Positions 7,613-17,483 of a stretch of DNA of 64,000 nt are shown piece by piece; positions within the stretch are counted from its first letter, which is position 1; each line of letters opens with the position of its first letter. The notes below the pieces were generated by a model. It was not told where the DNA came from, searched no databases, and saw only the letters and a program-made list of their open reading frames with translations. The DNA lies in contig NZ_UNRA01000002.1 of NCBI RefSeq assembly GCF_900537075.1, positions 248,001 to 312,000 of the forward strand, in the 5' to 3' direction. The translations under genes were made by a program, and so were the position numbers. This stretch comes from Tropicibacter sp. Alg240-R139. GTDB lineage: Bacteria; Pseudomonadota; Alphaproteobacteria; Rhodobacterales; Rhodobacteraceae.

Positions 7613-9013
7613 TCACTCATATGGCGTGACGGCATCAATGTAAGAATGAATCAAAGACGGTAATAGGTTCGCGCGAGAAACCTGCTCGAAGTCTTCGTGG
7701 ACAAAGTCGTTTTTGTTGAGCCTCATACCTTCGGGAAGTGAATGATCCTCAATCGGGTTTAGATCGAACTTCGGATCGAGGTGATACCTCCAAGCAAGCG
7801 CCAAAATTGCTTTTCGATCTATTGGGCGTTGGTATGACTCGACTTCGTGATCTAAACCAAAAAGCGATAATACATCGTGCAAAAGGAGCTTTCCCTGCCT
7901 CATTTGATTCAATAGCTGGGGGTTCTTTACCCGCATAATGACCAAACCGGGCAAAAGCAGGGATTGGAATTGGCCGGAACCCCAACCTGTATCCATCGGC
8001 GGCAAAAGAGCGCATTGTGTTGCAATCTTTTCTAGATCTCGTAGCGACAACGTGACTGCTATTCCAGTTTCGTTCAGGTATCGACCCACACCGTTAAAAG
8101 CTGAGTTAGTTTCAAGATTTAATTTTGATTTGAGAAGTAGGTAGTATTTTGAGTATTCGGATTCTGCTCTACGCTGCTTGCTTGTCGTCAGTGGGATTTG
8201 GACCGAAACAAACTTTGCGAGGTAGTCCGCTGCATTCACGTCTGCTCCATACCTTGCTCTAACGCTGTTTCTCAACTCTTCCAAATTAACACCCAGTATG
8301 AACTGAATGCCGGCTACATTGAAAAAGTGCTTGATGATCTCCAGTAGCGACAGGGCGTAGTCAGGGCGGCAACGATCCAGTTCGTCGACCACTATGACCA
8401 GCTTGCGAGAGGGAGTGCCGCTGGCGTCGGGCTCGGTCAGGTTGACCAATGCTTGACGAAATGCATTCATCGCAGCGCGTTTGCCGTCTTCCTTTTTCCA
8501 GAAGGAGATGAGCGATTTTGAAAGCTCTCCGCCTTCTTCGGCCATATTGTCGCTGATGTCGTTTAATGCCCCGTCCTCATCGCCAGTCAACGATATCACA
8601 TGACCAACGAGAGCAGCGGTGCTGAGTCTAACAGCGACCTTACCTAGAAAAGGCGCAGCGTTCTTTGCCAGTTTCCACGCCTGAGCGGCCTTGCTGTCTG
8701 GCTCGCGCTGAATACGCTCAGAAATTGCTCCGGTCAGTGCAATCAGCGGGTCGTCGAGAAAATCATGCTCGAACGCGTCGAATTAGACCGTTTGGCAATT
8801 GCCGTCCCGTTTCAGGTGCTCGCCGACCCAGCATTTCAGGAACAAGGATTTGCCGCTGCCCCAGGCTCCATCAAGGGCGATGACCAGCGGATCGTCGATG
8901 CGTTCCACTAATTCAGACAAACGGTGGCCGGTTTTCTCGCGGCCAAGCTTGTCGTGTCCGGCGAAACCGTCTTTGTACAATTTAATTTTTGGCGCGGGCA
9001 TCGTCAGGCGCAT
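7613..9013 (-). pseudogene. KAP-family P-loop NTPase, interrupted by one in-frame stop codon
   Basis: KAP NTPases are membrane-linked or phage-defence-linked ATPases. One frame runs from the ATG at 9013 (GGAG 7 bases upstream) to 7613, about 466 codons, broken only by TAA at 8783-8785. Walker A (DGAWGSGKSLFLK) lies before the stop; FDAFEHDF, Walker B (LVIVVDELDRCRPD) and the rest follow in the same frame. The stop falls where KAP proteins usually have an aromatic residue before FDAFEH, so TAT or TAC to TAA is the simplest change. Either the gene is inactivated, the product is split (a GTG at 8599 could restart), or the base is a sequencing error. Confidence 0.8.
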
Positions 9014-9108
9014 GGGTAAACTCCAATTCACAAATCAATCAGGGGTAGTGTTAGCTTCTGGTTCACAAATGGCTAGGGTGTAGTGACGTCAGATTGGGAG
9101 GTGGGTTC

Positions 9109-9576
9109 ATGTCGTTGAAAGAACTGATTGCTAGTTGGGCGCAGCCGGGGCGGGTGGCTTGGATTGGGGTGCGGCCTGGGCGGCGGGGGGAGATGGAGAG
9201 ACTCTCGGGGGTTTGGATTGGTGAGGACGGGTTGCAGGGGGATCGCGCGCGGGCTGGGAAGCGGGCTGTGACGTTGGTCCAGCAGGAGCATTTGGCGGCG
9301 ATTGGGAGCTATCTGGGGCAGGGGGCGGCGCAACCGGATATCCTGCGGCGCAATCTGGTGGTGGAGGGGATTAATCTGAGTGCGCTCAAGGGGCGGCGCG
9401 TGCAGGTGGGCGAGGCCGTGTTGGAGGTCACCACGATCTGCGCGCCGTGTTCCCGGATGGAAGAGGCGTTTGGGCCCGGTGGGTATTCGGCGGTGCGGGG
9501 GCATGGGGGATGGTGTGCGCTGGTGATCGAACCGGGGCAGGTGAGGTTGGGCGATGCGGTTCAGCCTGTTGATTGA
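9109..9576 (+). CDS. MOSC-domain protein
   Basis: 155-residue stand-alone MOSC domain, a fold from molybdenum-cofactor sulfurases that carries sulfur or binds Moco. The conserved Cys is in ICAPCSRMEE; GLQGDRARAGKRAVTL and RRNLVVEGINL are family blocks, and the C-terminal GDAVQPV is typical. The ATG at 9109 is chosen because GGAGG lies 7 bases upstream. The gene runs toward nadD, 33 bp downstream, probably in one transcript. The specific substrate is not known. Confidence 0.88.
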   Translation: MSLKELIASWAQPGRVAWIGVRPGRRGEMERLSGVWIGEDGLQGDRARAGKRAVTLVQQEHLAAIGSYLGQGAAQPDILRRNLVVEGINLSALKGRRVQVGEAVLEVTTICAPCSRMEEAFGPGGYSAVRGHGGWCALVIEPGQVRLGDAVQPVD

Positions 9577-9609
9577 CAACAATCTTCTATCGGGCCAAGC
9601 ACGGGGGCG

Positions 9610-10224
9610 ATGAGACATTTGTTGCCATATGCGCGGGCCGGGCAGGTAATTGGTCTGCTGGGGGGCTCGTTTGATCCGCCCCATGCGGGCCATGTGCATG
9701 TCACGCGCGAGGCGATCAAGGCGTTTGGGCTGGATCGTGTTTGGTGGCTGGTAAGCCCGGGCAATCCGCTGAAGGCGCGCGGACCTGCGCCGCTGGGTCA
9801 GCGGATGGCGGCGGCGCGCGCGCTGATAGATGACCCGAGGGTCGAAGTCACGGATATTGAAGCTCAGATCGGCACGCGGGTGACGGCGGACACCTTGGCA
9901 GACATGCGGCGGCTTTATCCCGGTGTCCGTTTTGTCTGGTTGATGGGAGCCGACAACCTGGCGCAGCTGCATCGCTGGGGCAATTGGCGCGAGATCATGG
10001 AGACGGTGCCGGTGGGCGTGGTGGCGCGACCGGGGGATCGCATCTCGGCCCGGATGGCGCCTGCGGTGCGGGCTTATGGCGGGGCGCGGCTGGATGGTCA
10101 GGCGCGGCGGTTGTTGGGGCGGGCGCAGGCCCCGGCGTGGTGTTTCGTGAATGTGCCGATGGTTGATATCAGTTCAACCGACATTCGTGCGCGCGGGGAT
10201 TGGTCAGCGGCGCAAGGCGGCTGA
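9610..10224 (+). CDS. nadD: Nicotinate-nucleotide adenylyltransferase
   Basis: Transfers AMP from ATP to nicotinate mononucleotide in NAD synthesis. The nucleotidyltransferase motifs are intact: [11 protein letters not shown] near the N-terminus (HxGH) and ISSTDIRAR at the C-terminus. LVSPGNPLK and [12 protein letters not shown] are further NadD blocks. It is 204 residues, normal for the family. Its last 21 bases overlap the 3' end of the convergent DMT exporter gene, so the two transcripts must overlap tail to tail. Confidence 0.95.
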   Translation: MRHLLPYARAGQVIGLLGGSFDPPHAGHVHVTREAIKAFGLDRVWWLVSPGNPLKARGPAPLGQRMAAARALIDDPRVEVTDIEAQIGTRVTADTLADMRRLYPGVRFVWLMGADNLAQLHRWGNWREIMETVPVGVVARPGDRISARMAPAVRAYGGARLDGQARRLLGRAQAPAWCFVNVPMVDISSTDIRARGDWSAAQGG

Positions 10225-11031
10225 GGCGAGACCCGACATGAGGACCAGCGCCAGCCCGGCCCAAGTGATCGTGTCGGGAAAGTCGTTGAATACGGCCCAT
10301 CCCAACCCAGTTGCTGCGATCAGTTGGAAGTAGACCAGCGGCGCCAATTTGGTGGCAGGGGCGCGGGCATAGGCCACCAGCAAGAGCAGATTGCCCAGCA
10401 TCGAGCCAAGCGCGCTGAGCGTTGTGAGCCCGGCGACAGCTGGTGTGAGTGTCGGCAAATGCATCAGCCCCAGTGGCATCAGCACCAGAGCCGAGACAAA
10501 GAGCTGCGTGAAGCTGAGTGCCAGCGGCGAGCCAAGATGTGACAGCCAGCGGGAGGCGGTCAGGAAGCTGCCATAGAAACATCCCGCAAGCAGGGCCCAA
10601 GCCAGACCGCTTGTGCCGCCAAATCCGGGGCGGACGACCAGCAGGACACCGGCAAAGCCAGTCAGCATGAGCAGGGAACGGATTGTTGTCGTTGGCTCTC
10701 GTAGCAGGAAGGCCGAGAGCACGTAGCTGAGGATCGGGCCAATGAAGAAGGCGGCGAAGACATCGGCCAAGGGTTCCGTCTTTAGAGCGGTCTGGATTGA
10801 GAAGATGCCGCCCGCCAGCAAAAGCGCGCGAAACCAGATGCGCGGGTCGCGCAATAGGGATAAGGCTGCACGCGACGTGAAGGGCAGGATTATCACAACG
10901 CCCAGGGCAAACCGTGACCAAGCAACAAAGATCGGGGAAGCGCCTTGGGCCCCTGTCAGCAGCTTTCCCGCCATGTCCCCGGCGGGAATTAGCGACATCG
11001 CAACGAACATGATCAGAACGGCCTTAAGCAT
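10204..11031 (-). CDS. EamA/DMT-family transporter
   Basis: Inner-membrane exporter of the drug/metabolite superfamily, 275 residues with about ten helices in two EamA repeats (roughly residues 5-135 and 145-270). The helices are separated by short loops such as [21 protein letters not shown] and [16 protein letters not shown], the last being a recognisable EamA signature. It converges on nadD with a 21 bp overlap. The substrate (amino acid, purine or metabolite) cannot be predicted from sequence. Confidence 0.88.
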   Translation of the reverse strand: MLKAVLIMFVAMSLIPAGDMAGKLLTGAQGASPIFVAWSRFALGVVIILPFTSRAALSLLRDPRIWFRALLLAGGIFSIQTALKTEPLADVFAAFFIGPILSYVLSAFLLREPTTTIRSLLMLTGFAGVLLVVRPGFGGTSGLAWALLAGCFYGSFLTASRWLSHLGSPLALSFTQLFVSALVLMPLGLMHLPTLTPAVAGLTTLSALGSMLGNLLLLVAYARAPATKLAPLVYFQLIAATGLGWAVFNDFPDTITWAGLALVLMSGLASAALRR

Positions 11032-11116
11032 GTGTCGCGGGTATCATGGGGCACAGACAGAGAAAACCTTGAAACTGCCGCTTGTTTGACATGAAAGTCT
11101 GCGATTTTATGGCCCC

Positions 11117-12604
11117 ATGAGCGGTTTGATTTCGAGACGATTTTTGTTGGGGGCTTTGGGGGCATTTGCCGTTCCCGGAACAGGCTTTGCCAATGCCCCC
11201 GTGACGTCCCTGCGCCCGCAGATGCGCGGGCTGGGAGGGGCGCCGCAGGGTGGGCCCGAAACGGTTGTCAAAGCGTCTGGGTTGACGGGGAATGTGGCTT
11301 TTGCCGTTGCGGATGTGAAAACCGGCTTGCAGCTGGAATCTGTTGGGTCGGCGACGGGGCTGCCCCCTGCCAGTGTCGCCAAGGCGCTCACGGCGCTTTA
11401 TGCCTTGGATGTTTTGGGGGCCGGGCATGTGTTTCGCACAGAGCTTGTCGCAGAGGGGCCAATCAAGAATGGGGTTCTGAAGGGCGATCTGGTGTTGGTT
11501 GGCGGAGGTGATCCAACGCTGGACACAAATGCGCTGGGCAAGTTGGCGGCAAATCTAAAATCGGCTGGTGTGCGCGAGGTTCGGGGAAAGTTCAAAGTGT
11601 ATGATGGGGCGCTGCCCTATATACGCAGCATTGATCCCGCGCAGCCCGATCATCTGGGATACAGCCCGTCAGTGTCCGGTATTGCATTGAATTTCAACCG
11701 CGTGCATTTCGAATGGAAACGCGGTGGCAAAGGGTATTCGGTCGCGATGGACGCCCGAAGCAACAAGTACAAACCTCAGGTCGCTATGGCGCAGATGCAG
11801 GTCAAGAACCGGCGTCTGCCTGTTTACACCTACGAGGAAACACCGCGGATCGACAAGTGGACTGTGGCCAGTCAGGCGCTGGGCAAGGGTGGATCGCGGT
11901 GGTTACCGGTGCGCAAGCCTGCGCTTTATGCGGGGGACGTGTTTCAGACGTTGGCGCGGGCAAACGGGATCGTTCTTAAGAACCCCAAGGTTACGAATGC
12001 TCGACCCGCTGGAACCGTTTTGGCGGTTCACCAGAGTGCACCGCTGCAGGTTATCTTGAAGGGCATGTTGAAGTATTCGACCAACCTGACGGCTGAAATG
12101 GTCGGTATGTCGGCGACTGCCGCGCGCAGTGGCAAGCCAGCTTCATTGAAAGCCTCGGCCCAAGAAATGAGCCGTTGGGCCGCGTCCAAATATGGCATGA
12201 GCGGTACCAGCCTGGTGGATCATTCTGGCCTGGGCGATGCGTCGCGGATGACGCCACAGGATCTGCTTGGGGCATTGGTGCAGGTTCACAAGCTGGGGAT
12301 TCTTCGCCCGCTGCTCAAGCCGTTTGCCATGCGTGACAGCAAGGGGCGTGTGCTGAAGTCACATCCGATCAAGGTGGATGCCAAGACAGGAACGCTGAAC
12401 TTTGTTTCGGGGCTGGGCGGGTTCATGACGGCAGCAGATGGAACCGAGCTGGCTTTTGCCATCTTCACGGCGGATACGGGTAAACGGGCGCGAATCAAAC
12501 GTGCGGATCGCGAAGTGCCCGAAGGCGCGCGGGCGTGGAACAGGCGATCAAAGCGGTTGCAGCAAAAGCTGATCGAACGCTGGGGTGCGCTTTACGGCAG
12601 CTGA
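11117..12604 (+). CDS. dacB: D-alanyl-D-alanine carboxypeptidase/endopeptidase (PBP4, peptidase S13)
   Basis: Periplasmic penicillin-binding protein that trims or cleaves D-Ala cross-links in peptidoglycan. The three S13 catalytic motifs are present: SVAK (SxxK, in PPASVAKALTALY), STN (in YSTNLTAEMVG) and KTG (in DAKTGTLNFVSGLGG). The N-terminus MSGLISRRFLLGALGAFAV has paired arginines before the hydrophobic stretch, so Tat or Sec export is possible. The 495-residue length fits the family. A strong terminator begins 10 bp after the stop. Confidence 0.94.
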   Translation: MSGLISRRFLLGALGAFAVPGTGFANAPVTSLRPQMRGLGGAPQGGPETVVKASGLTGNVAFAVADVKTGLQLESVGSATGLPPASVAKALTALYALDVLGAGHVFRTELVAEGPIKNGVLKGDLVLVGGGDPTLDTNALGKLAANLKSAGVREVRGKFKVYDGALPYIRSIDPAQPDHLGYSPSVSGIALNFNRVHFEWKRGGKGYSVAMDARSNKYKPQVAMAQMQVKNRRLPVYTYEETPRIDKWTVASQALGKGGSRWLPVRKPALYAGDVFQTLARANGIVLKNPKVTNARPAGTVLAVHQSAPLQVILKGMLKYSTNLTAEMVGMSATAARSGKPASLKASAQEMSRWAASKYGMSGTSLVDHSGLGDASRMTPQDLLGALVQVHKLGILRPLLKPFAMRDSKGRVLKSHPIKVDAKTGTLNFVSGLGGFMTAADGTELAFAIFTADTGKRARIKRADREVPEGARAWNRRSKRLQQKLIERWGALYGS

Positions 12605-12613
12605 TGCCCAACA

Positions 12614-12641
12614 AAAAACCCGGCGATGAGGCCGGGTTTTT
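12614..12641 (+). terminator. Intrinsic terminator after dacB
   Basis: AAAAACCCGGC (12614-12624) pairs perfectly with GCCGGGTTTTT (12631-12641) around a 6 nt loop, ending in a T-run. The A-run on the other side makes it able to act for the convergent terB-like gene as well. Confidence 0.9.
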
Positions 12642-12656
12642 GTAGCATGGAGGGGC

Positions 12657-13079
12657 TCAGACCACGTGTCGGGCCCGTGCGCCGCGTTCGATGGCAGCAG
12701 CGTGCAGACGGTCGACGTTCAGCTCGTACCGGATCTCTTCGAGCAGGCGAAGTTCGGTTTCGGCTAGATTGCCGTCTGCAGCTGCCACGTCGCAGGCGAG
12801 CGCATAAGCGGTTTCATAAAGACGCTCTGGCAGGTTTTCGCGGGTCAAGCCAAATAGCGCATCCAGCCCATCCTCTTGTTCGAACAGGTCGAACACCACA
12901 GAGGAGACGCGATTGATGCGGTCGATGTCATAATCGGCAAAGACGGGGAGCATGTTTACGGCCGACTGGATCTTGACCAGCTCGGCAGTGCGGATGTTTT
13001 CGTCCGAAGCCGATACCGCAACCATGATCGCAACAAGGCAATCCTGCGGGGTCATCGGGTGAGGCGCTTGCTGAGTCAT
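12657..13079 (-). CDS. TerB-family tellurite-resistance-like protein
   Basis: 140-residue all-helical protein with the TerB fold. The family pattern of paired acidic helices is visible in SASDENIRTAELVKIQ and in ACDVAAADGNLAETELRLLEEI, where Asp/Glu clusters are thought to bind metal. The ATG at 13079 is chosen (CAGGA just upstream) over an ATG ten codons earlier. Single TerB-domain proteins like this are common in Rhodobacteraceae and their role is not established; there is no ter operon here. Confidence 0.82.
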   Translation of the reverse strand: MTQQAPHPMTPQDCLVAIMVAVSASDENIRTAELVKIQSAVNMLPVFADYDIDRINRVSSVVFDLFEQEDGLDALFGLTRENLPERLYETAYALACDVAAADGNLAETELRLLEEIRYELNVDRLHAAAIERGARARHVV

Positions 13080-13470
13080 GGTAATCCTGATGATTGAATT
13101 CCGATGCAAGATACGGGTGCGAGGTCATGGGTTCAACACCTTGTTGCAGATTGGAATGCAGGCAATTGTGAACTTGCCCAAGAGGGGGCTCACGGAATGA
13201 GCGGCCAAATGTCTGCTGTTTCTGTCGCACCTCGCAAATCGGGTTTCACCCGTCAAACCCTTGAAAGCGAAGGACATAGGACAGCCTTTGTTCTAAAAAA
13301 GAGGCTTTTGAGATCTCTTGTGAGGTATTTGATGTAAGAATAAGTGCTGAAATTCGCTCTTTTCTGATGCTGAATTGCCCGCTTCACTGGTTCAGGATGG
13401 CGCGGCCATTCGCACGATAAAGATTGCCACAGGTTCTGAAGCCAGTGACGATGCGCCAAGGGAGGAAGAT
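13080..13470. other. Intergenic region between the terB-like and acyl-CoA synthetase genes
   Basis: 391 bp with no convincing gene. It must hold the divergent promoters of both flanking genes. The part from about 13290 to 13350 is AT-rich; no clear operator palindrome or RNA gene was seen. Confidence 0.6.
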
Positions 13471-15204
13471 ATGGTTACTCAGACACAAGACGGAGGACTG
13501 GCAGTTGCGGCCAGACCCGCGGCCCCGGCAGGTGGGCTTTCCCTTGTCAAAGGGCCGGTTACCCCGGACTTGATGCGCAAGACCATTCCCCAACTTCTTA
13601 GGGATGCCGTCGAAGCATTCGGTGAACGAGACGCTGCAGTGTTTTGCGAACAGGGAGTTCGGGTGAGTTATGAGCAGCTCGCGGCGGCGGTTGATGAGCT
13701 GGCGGCGGGGTTGCTGGCAATTGGGTTGTCCAAAGGCGACAGGGTCGGGATCTGGTCGCCGAACCGGTATGAGTGGGTATTGACGCAGTTTGCTACCGCG
13801 CGTGTCGGGCTGATTTTGGTCAACATCAATCCGGCCTATCGATTGGGCGAGTTGGAATATGCGCTGAACAAGGTCGCCTGTAGGGCGTTGATCACCGCGC
13901 GCGCGTTCAAGACGTCTGATTATGTTGGCATGATCCGTGATTTGGCGCCCGAGCTGAACACATGTGCGCCGGGGCAATTACAGGCCGAGAAACTCCCACA
14001 TCTGCGGAGTGTTGTGGTCACTGACTTAGAGTCGGATGCGGGGATGTATTCCTTTGATCAGGTCCGGGATTTGGGACACGCGGTTGAGCGCGTTGAATTG
14101 GACGAAATCGAGGTGACACTTTCGCCCGATGATCCGATCAACATCCAGTTTACATCGGGCACGACAGGCATGCCCAAGGGCGCAACGTTGTCGCACAACA
14201 ACATCGTCAATAATGGGCGGTTGGTGACCGACCTCATCAACCTGACCAAGGACGAAGCCCTGGCGATACCGGTGCCGCTCTATCACTGTTTTGGGATGGT
14301 GATGGGCGTTTTGGGTGCCGTCAGCAAAGGCGCCAAGATGGTCTTTCCCGGCGAAGGGTTTGACGCGGCGCAGACGTTGGATGCGCTGGAGGCAGAAGGA
14401 TGTTCTGCCGTTTACGGTGTTCCGACGATGTTCGTCGCGATGCTTGAAGACTTGGAGCAAAAGCCACGTGATCTGAGTGCGATGCGGACCGGAATCATGG
14501 CGGGGGCTACGTGTCCGGTCGAAGTTATGGAGCGGGTGAATTCGGAAATGAATATGCCCGAGGTGACGATCTGCTACGGCATGACTGAGACCTCGCCTGT
14601 GTCATTCCAGAGCTTTGTGGATGATCCAACGGACAAGCGGTGCGAGACGGTTGGGCGCGTTCACCCTCATCTTGAGGTCAAGATCATTGATACTGACGGA
14701 AACACAGTGGCAGTGGGGGAACAGGGTGAGCTGTGCACGCGCGGCTATTCGGTGATGACGGGGTATTGGGGCGAGGAAGAAAAGACGGCTGAGAGCATCG
14801 TTGATGGCTGGATGCACACCGGTGATCTTGCCACGTTTGACCCGCAGGGGTTCTGTTCGATTGTGGGGCGGGTCAAGGACATGATCATTCGCGGCGGCGA
14901 GAACATTTATCCCCGCGAGGTCGAAGAGTATCTGATCCGACATCCCAAGGTGAGCGATGTGCAGGTGTTTGGTATACCCGACGACAGATTTGGCGAGCAG
15001 GTCTGTGCCTGGGTGATCGCCAAGCCGGGCGAGACAGTGACCCCAACGGAAGTGTTGGAGTTCACCAAGGGGCAGATCGCGCACTACAAAGTGCCCAAAC
15101 ACATCCGGATCGTAGACGAGTTGCCGATGACCATTACCGGCAAGCCACAGAAATTCGTGATGCGGGACAAGATGGTTGAGATGCTGCAGCAACAGGCCGG
15201 ATAA
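13471..15204 (+). CDS. AMP-binding acyl-CoA synthetase (FadD-like)
   Basis: ATP-dependent ligase that activates a fatty or other carboxylic acid to its CoA thioester through an acyl-AMP. Core motifs are the P-loop-like IQFTSGTTGMPKGAT, the adenylation motif YGMTETSPVSF, and TGDLATFDPQGF with GRVKDMIIRGGENIYP; the C-terminal catalytic Lys is in ITGKPQKFVMRD. The ATG at 13471 is chosen because GGGAGG lies just upstream; the 577-residue product is normal for the family. Substrate chain length is not decidable by eye. No beta-oxidation genes are adjacent. Confidence 0.92.
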   Translation: MVTQTQDGGLAVAARPAAPAGGLSLVKGPVTPDLMRKTIPQLLRDAVEAFGERDAAVFCEQGVRVSYEQLAAAVDELAAGLLAIGLSKGDRVGIWSPNRYEWVLTQFATARVGLILVNINPAYRLGELEYALNKVACRALITARAFKTSDYVGMIRDLAPELNTCAPGQLQAEKLPHLRSVVVTDLESDAGMYSFDQVRDLGHAVERVELDEIEVTLSPDDPINIQFTSGTTGMPKGATLSHNNIVNNGRLVTDLINLTKDEALAIPVPLYHCFGMVMGVLGAVSKGAKMVFPGEGFDAAQTLDALEAEGCSAVYGVPTMFVAMLEDLEQKPRDLSAMRTGIMAGATCPVEVMERVNSEMNMPEVTICYGMTETSPVSFQSFVDDPTDKRCETVGRVHPHLEVKIIDTDGNTVAVGEQGELCTRGYSVMTGYWGEEEKTAESIVDGWMHTGDLATFDPQGFCSIVGRVKDMIIRGGENIYPREVEEYLIRHPKVSDVQVFGIPDDRFGEQVCAWVIAKPGETVTPTEVLEFTKGQIAHYKVPKHIRIVDELPMTITGKPQKFVMRDKMVEMLQQQAG

Positions 15205-15311
15205 GGCAAAATCTGCCCCGTCTTTGTTGACTCATGCCGCAGTTGCACAATAGGAGAGGCCGGGTTGGTTGCATGGGGCAACCGGCACCGACTTCCCCTA
15301 TGGAGACTGAT

Positions 15312-16886
15312 ATGTCTGATCTGCGTGAAACCGCTCTTGCGTCCAAGGCCTGGCCTTTTGAAGAAGCGCGCCGGGTGCTTAAACGCTATTCAAAGTCTCC
15401 ACCTGAAAAGGGGTATGTGCTGTTCGAGACCGGGTATGGTCCGTCGGGTCTGCCCCATATCGGGACGTTTGGCGAGGTTGCCCGCACGGCGATGATCAAG
15501 CGCGCGTTTGAGGAAATCAGTGATATCCCAACCAAGCTGGTGTCGTTCTCGGACGATCTGGACGGCATGCGCAAGGTGCCGGGCAATGTGCCCAATGCCG
15601 AGATGATGGAAGAACATTTGCAGCGACCGTTGTCGGTTGTGCCCGATCCGTTTGGGACGCACGACAGCTTTGGTGCGCACAACAATGCGATGCTGTGCCG
15701 GTTCCTGGACACTTTTGGGTTCGACTATGAATTCGTCAGCTCGAGCGAATTTTATCGTTCGGGCGAGTTCGATGACGTCTTGCGCCGATGCGTCGAGCGG
15801 TATGACGACATCATGGCCATCATGCTCAAAAGCTTGCGCGAAGAACGTCGCCAGACCTATTCGATTTTCCTGCCGATCCACCCCGAAACGGGGCGGGTTC
15901 TGTATGTGCCGATGAAGTCGGTGAATGTGGCCGATCACACCATCACATTTGACGACGAAGACGGCAAGGAATGGACGCTGCCGGTCACCGGTGGAAACGT
16001 GAAACTACAGTGGAAGCCGGATTTCGGTGCACGCTGGGCGGCGCTGGGCGTTGATTTTGAGATGTACGGCAAAGACCACAGCACCAACACGCCGATCTAT
16101 GATGGCATCTGTCGGGTTCTGGGGGCCAAGGCGCCCGAGCATTTCACGTATGAGCTGTTTTTGGATGAAAACGGTCAGAAGATTTCGAAGTCGTCCGGCA
16201 ACGGCGTGTCGATCGACGAATGGCTGACCTATGCCAGCGCCGAAAGCCTGTCGTATTTCATGTACCAGAAACCCAAGACCGCCAAACGGCTGTTCTTTGA
16301 CGTGATCCCCAAGGCGGTGGATGAATATCACCAGCAGCTGCGCGCCTATCCCGGCCAAGAGCCGAAGGCGCAGCTGAACAACCCGGTTTGGCATATTCAT
16401 GGTGGCGATGTTCCGGCCTCGACCCTTGTTGTGCCGTTTGCCATGCTGTTGAACCTGGCGTCGGTGTCGGGGGCTGAAGACAAGGAAACGCTTTGGGGCT
16501 TTATCGGTCGCTATGCGCCTGATGCCAGCGCCGAGAGCCATCCTGATCTGGATCAGGCGGCGGGCTTTGCGGTTCGTTACTTCAACGACTTCGTCAAGCC
16601 GACACGCAGCTTCCGCGCGCCGACGGATCAAGAGCGGGAAGCTCTGGAGGCGCTGCGGGCTGAACTGGTTGCGTATGACGGTCCGGTTGAAGATGAGGCG
16701 CTGCAATCCATCGTTTATTCGGTCGGTCGCGAGCGGTTTGATCCGATGCGGGCCTGGTTCACCGCGCTTTACGAGGTTTTGCTGGGTGCCAGCCAAGGGC
16801 CGCGTTTTGGCGGGTTCATTGCGCTTTATGGTGTCGACGAAACCGTGGCCCTGATCGACAAGGGCCTGGCGGGCGAGCTGGCCTGA
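15312..16886 (+). CDS. lysK: Lysine--tRNA ligase, class I
   Basis: Class I LysRS, the archaeal-type enzyme that alphaproteobacteria use in place of class II LysS. The HIGH-like motif is in [13 protein letters not shown] and the KMSKS-like motif is KISKSSGNG. The ATG at 15312 is taken because GGAGA precedes it; an in-frame ATG at 15234 would add 26 residues without family support. The product is 524 residues, as expected. It charges tRNA-Lys in the cytoplasm and is a stand-alone gene here. Confidence 0.95.
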   Translation: MSDLRETALASKAWPFEEARRVLKRYSKSPPEKGYVLFETGYGPSGLPHIGTFGEVARTAMIKRAFEEISDIPTKLVSFSDDLDGMRKVPGNVPNAEMMEEHLQRPLSVVPDPFGTHDSFGAHNNAMLCRFLDTFGFDYEFVSSSEFYRSGEFDDVLRRCVERYDDIMAIMLKSLREERRQTYSIFLPIHPETGRVLYVPMKSVNVADHTITFDDEDGKEWTLPVTGGNVKLQWKPDFGARWAALGVDFEMYGKDHSTNTPIYDGICRVLGAKAPEHFTYELFLDENGQKISKSSGNGVSIDEWLTYASAESLSYFMYQKPKTAKRLFFDVIPKAVDEYHQQLRAYPGQEPKAQLNNPVWHIHGGDVPASTLVVPFAMLLNLASVSGAEDKETLWGFIGRYAPDASAESHPDLDQAAGFAVRYFNDFVKPTRSFRAPTDQEREALEALRAELVAYDGPVEDEALQSIVYSVGRERFDPMRAWFTALYEVLLGASQGPRFGGFIALYGVDETVALIDKGLAGELA

Positions 16887-16940
16887 TTTGACGATCCGGC
16901 GCATGGGGCTAATTCTGGGGCATAGCCCGGAGGATGTTCC

Positions 16941-17342
16941 ATGCGCCAATTTGTTTCCGCAGTTGCCCTGACACTGGCCTTGGCAAGCCCCTTGCCCGCG
17001 CAAGAGGTTGAGATCGAAAGCCAGATACGGTCGCAGATTTTGGCGTTCAAGGCGGATGATTTTGTTACCGCCTTTGGGTTTGCCAGCCCAACGATCCAGA
17101 ACTTGTTTCGAACACCTGAAAATTTTGGCGTGATGGTTCGGCGCGGCTATCCGATGGTGTGGCGCCCCGGCGAGGTGCGCTTTCTGGAACTGCGTGAGAT
17201 CGCGGGTTATCAGTGGCAGAAGGTCATGATTACCGATGGCGACGGATCAGTGCATATTCTTGATTACCAAATGGTGAACGAAGAAGGTGTGTGGAAAATC
17301 AACGGCGTACAGATTCTGGATGCCGGTGGTGAGACCGCCTGA
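16941..17342 (+). CDS. Exported DUF4864 protein
   Basis: 133-residue secreted protein. The Sec signal peptide MRQFVSAVALTLALASPLPA is followed by a DUF4864 domain, with typical elements such as IRSQILAFKADDFVTAFGFA and GEVRFLELREI, and an SnoaL-like alpha+beta character. A GGAGG ribosome site is 6-10 bases upstream. The family is widespread in Rhodobacteraceae without a known function. It follows lysK by 54 bp. Confidence 0.88.
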   Translation: MRQFVSAVALTLALASPLPAQEVEIESQIRSQILAFKADDFVTAFGFASPTIQNLFRTPENFGVMVRRGYPMVWRPGEVRFLELREIAGYQWQKVMITDGDGSVHILDYQMVNEEGVWKINGVQILDAGGETA

Positions 17343-17483
17343 GCAACGCCACCGTGACGGTGCTATAAAGCGCCCTTAATCCCTTTGACTTACCCAATTG
17401 CTCGCGTCCGAGTTTTTCGCTTGGACCACGGGTTTCGTGCGCTTTTGCAGGTGGTCTGCGGCGCGATTGGGAAAGGGATTTGG

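Noticed and set aside
9073-9972. Long minus-strand frame of 299 codons opposite the MOSC and nadD genes
   Set aside because: Composition is Pro/Arg/His-rich shadow sequence of high-GC coding DNA, and the plus-strand genes have clear motifs and ribosome sites.
16005-17003. 332-codon minus-strand frame opposite lysK
   Set aside because: Antisense to the well-supported class I LysRS; no recognisable domain or start.
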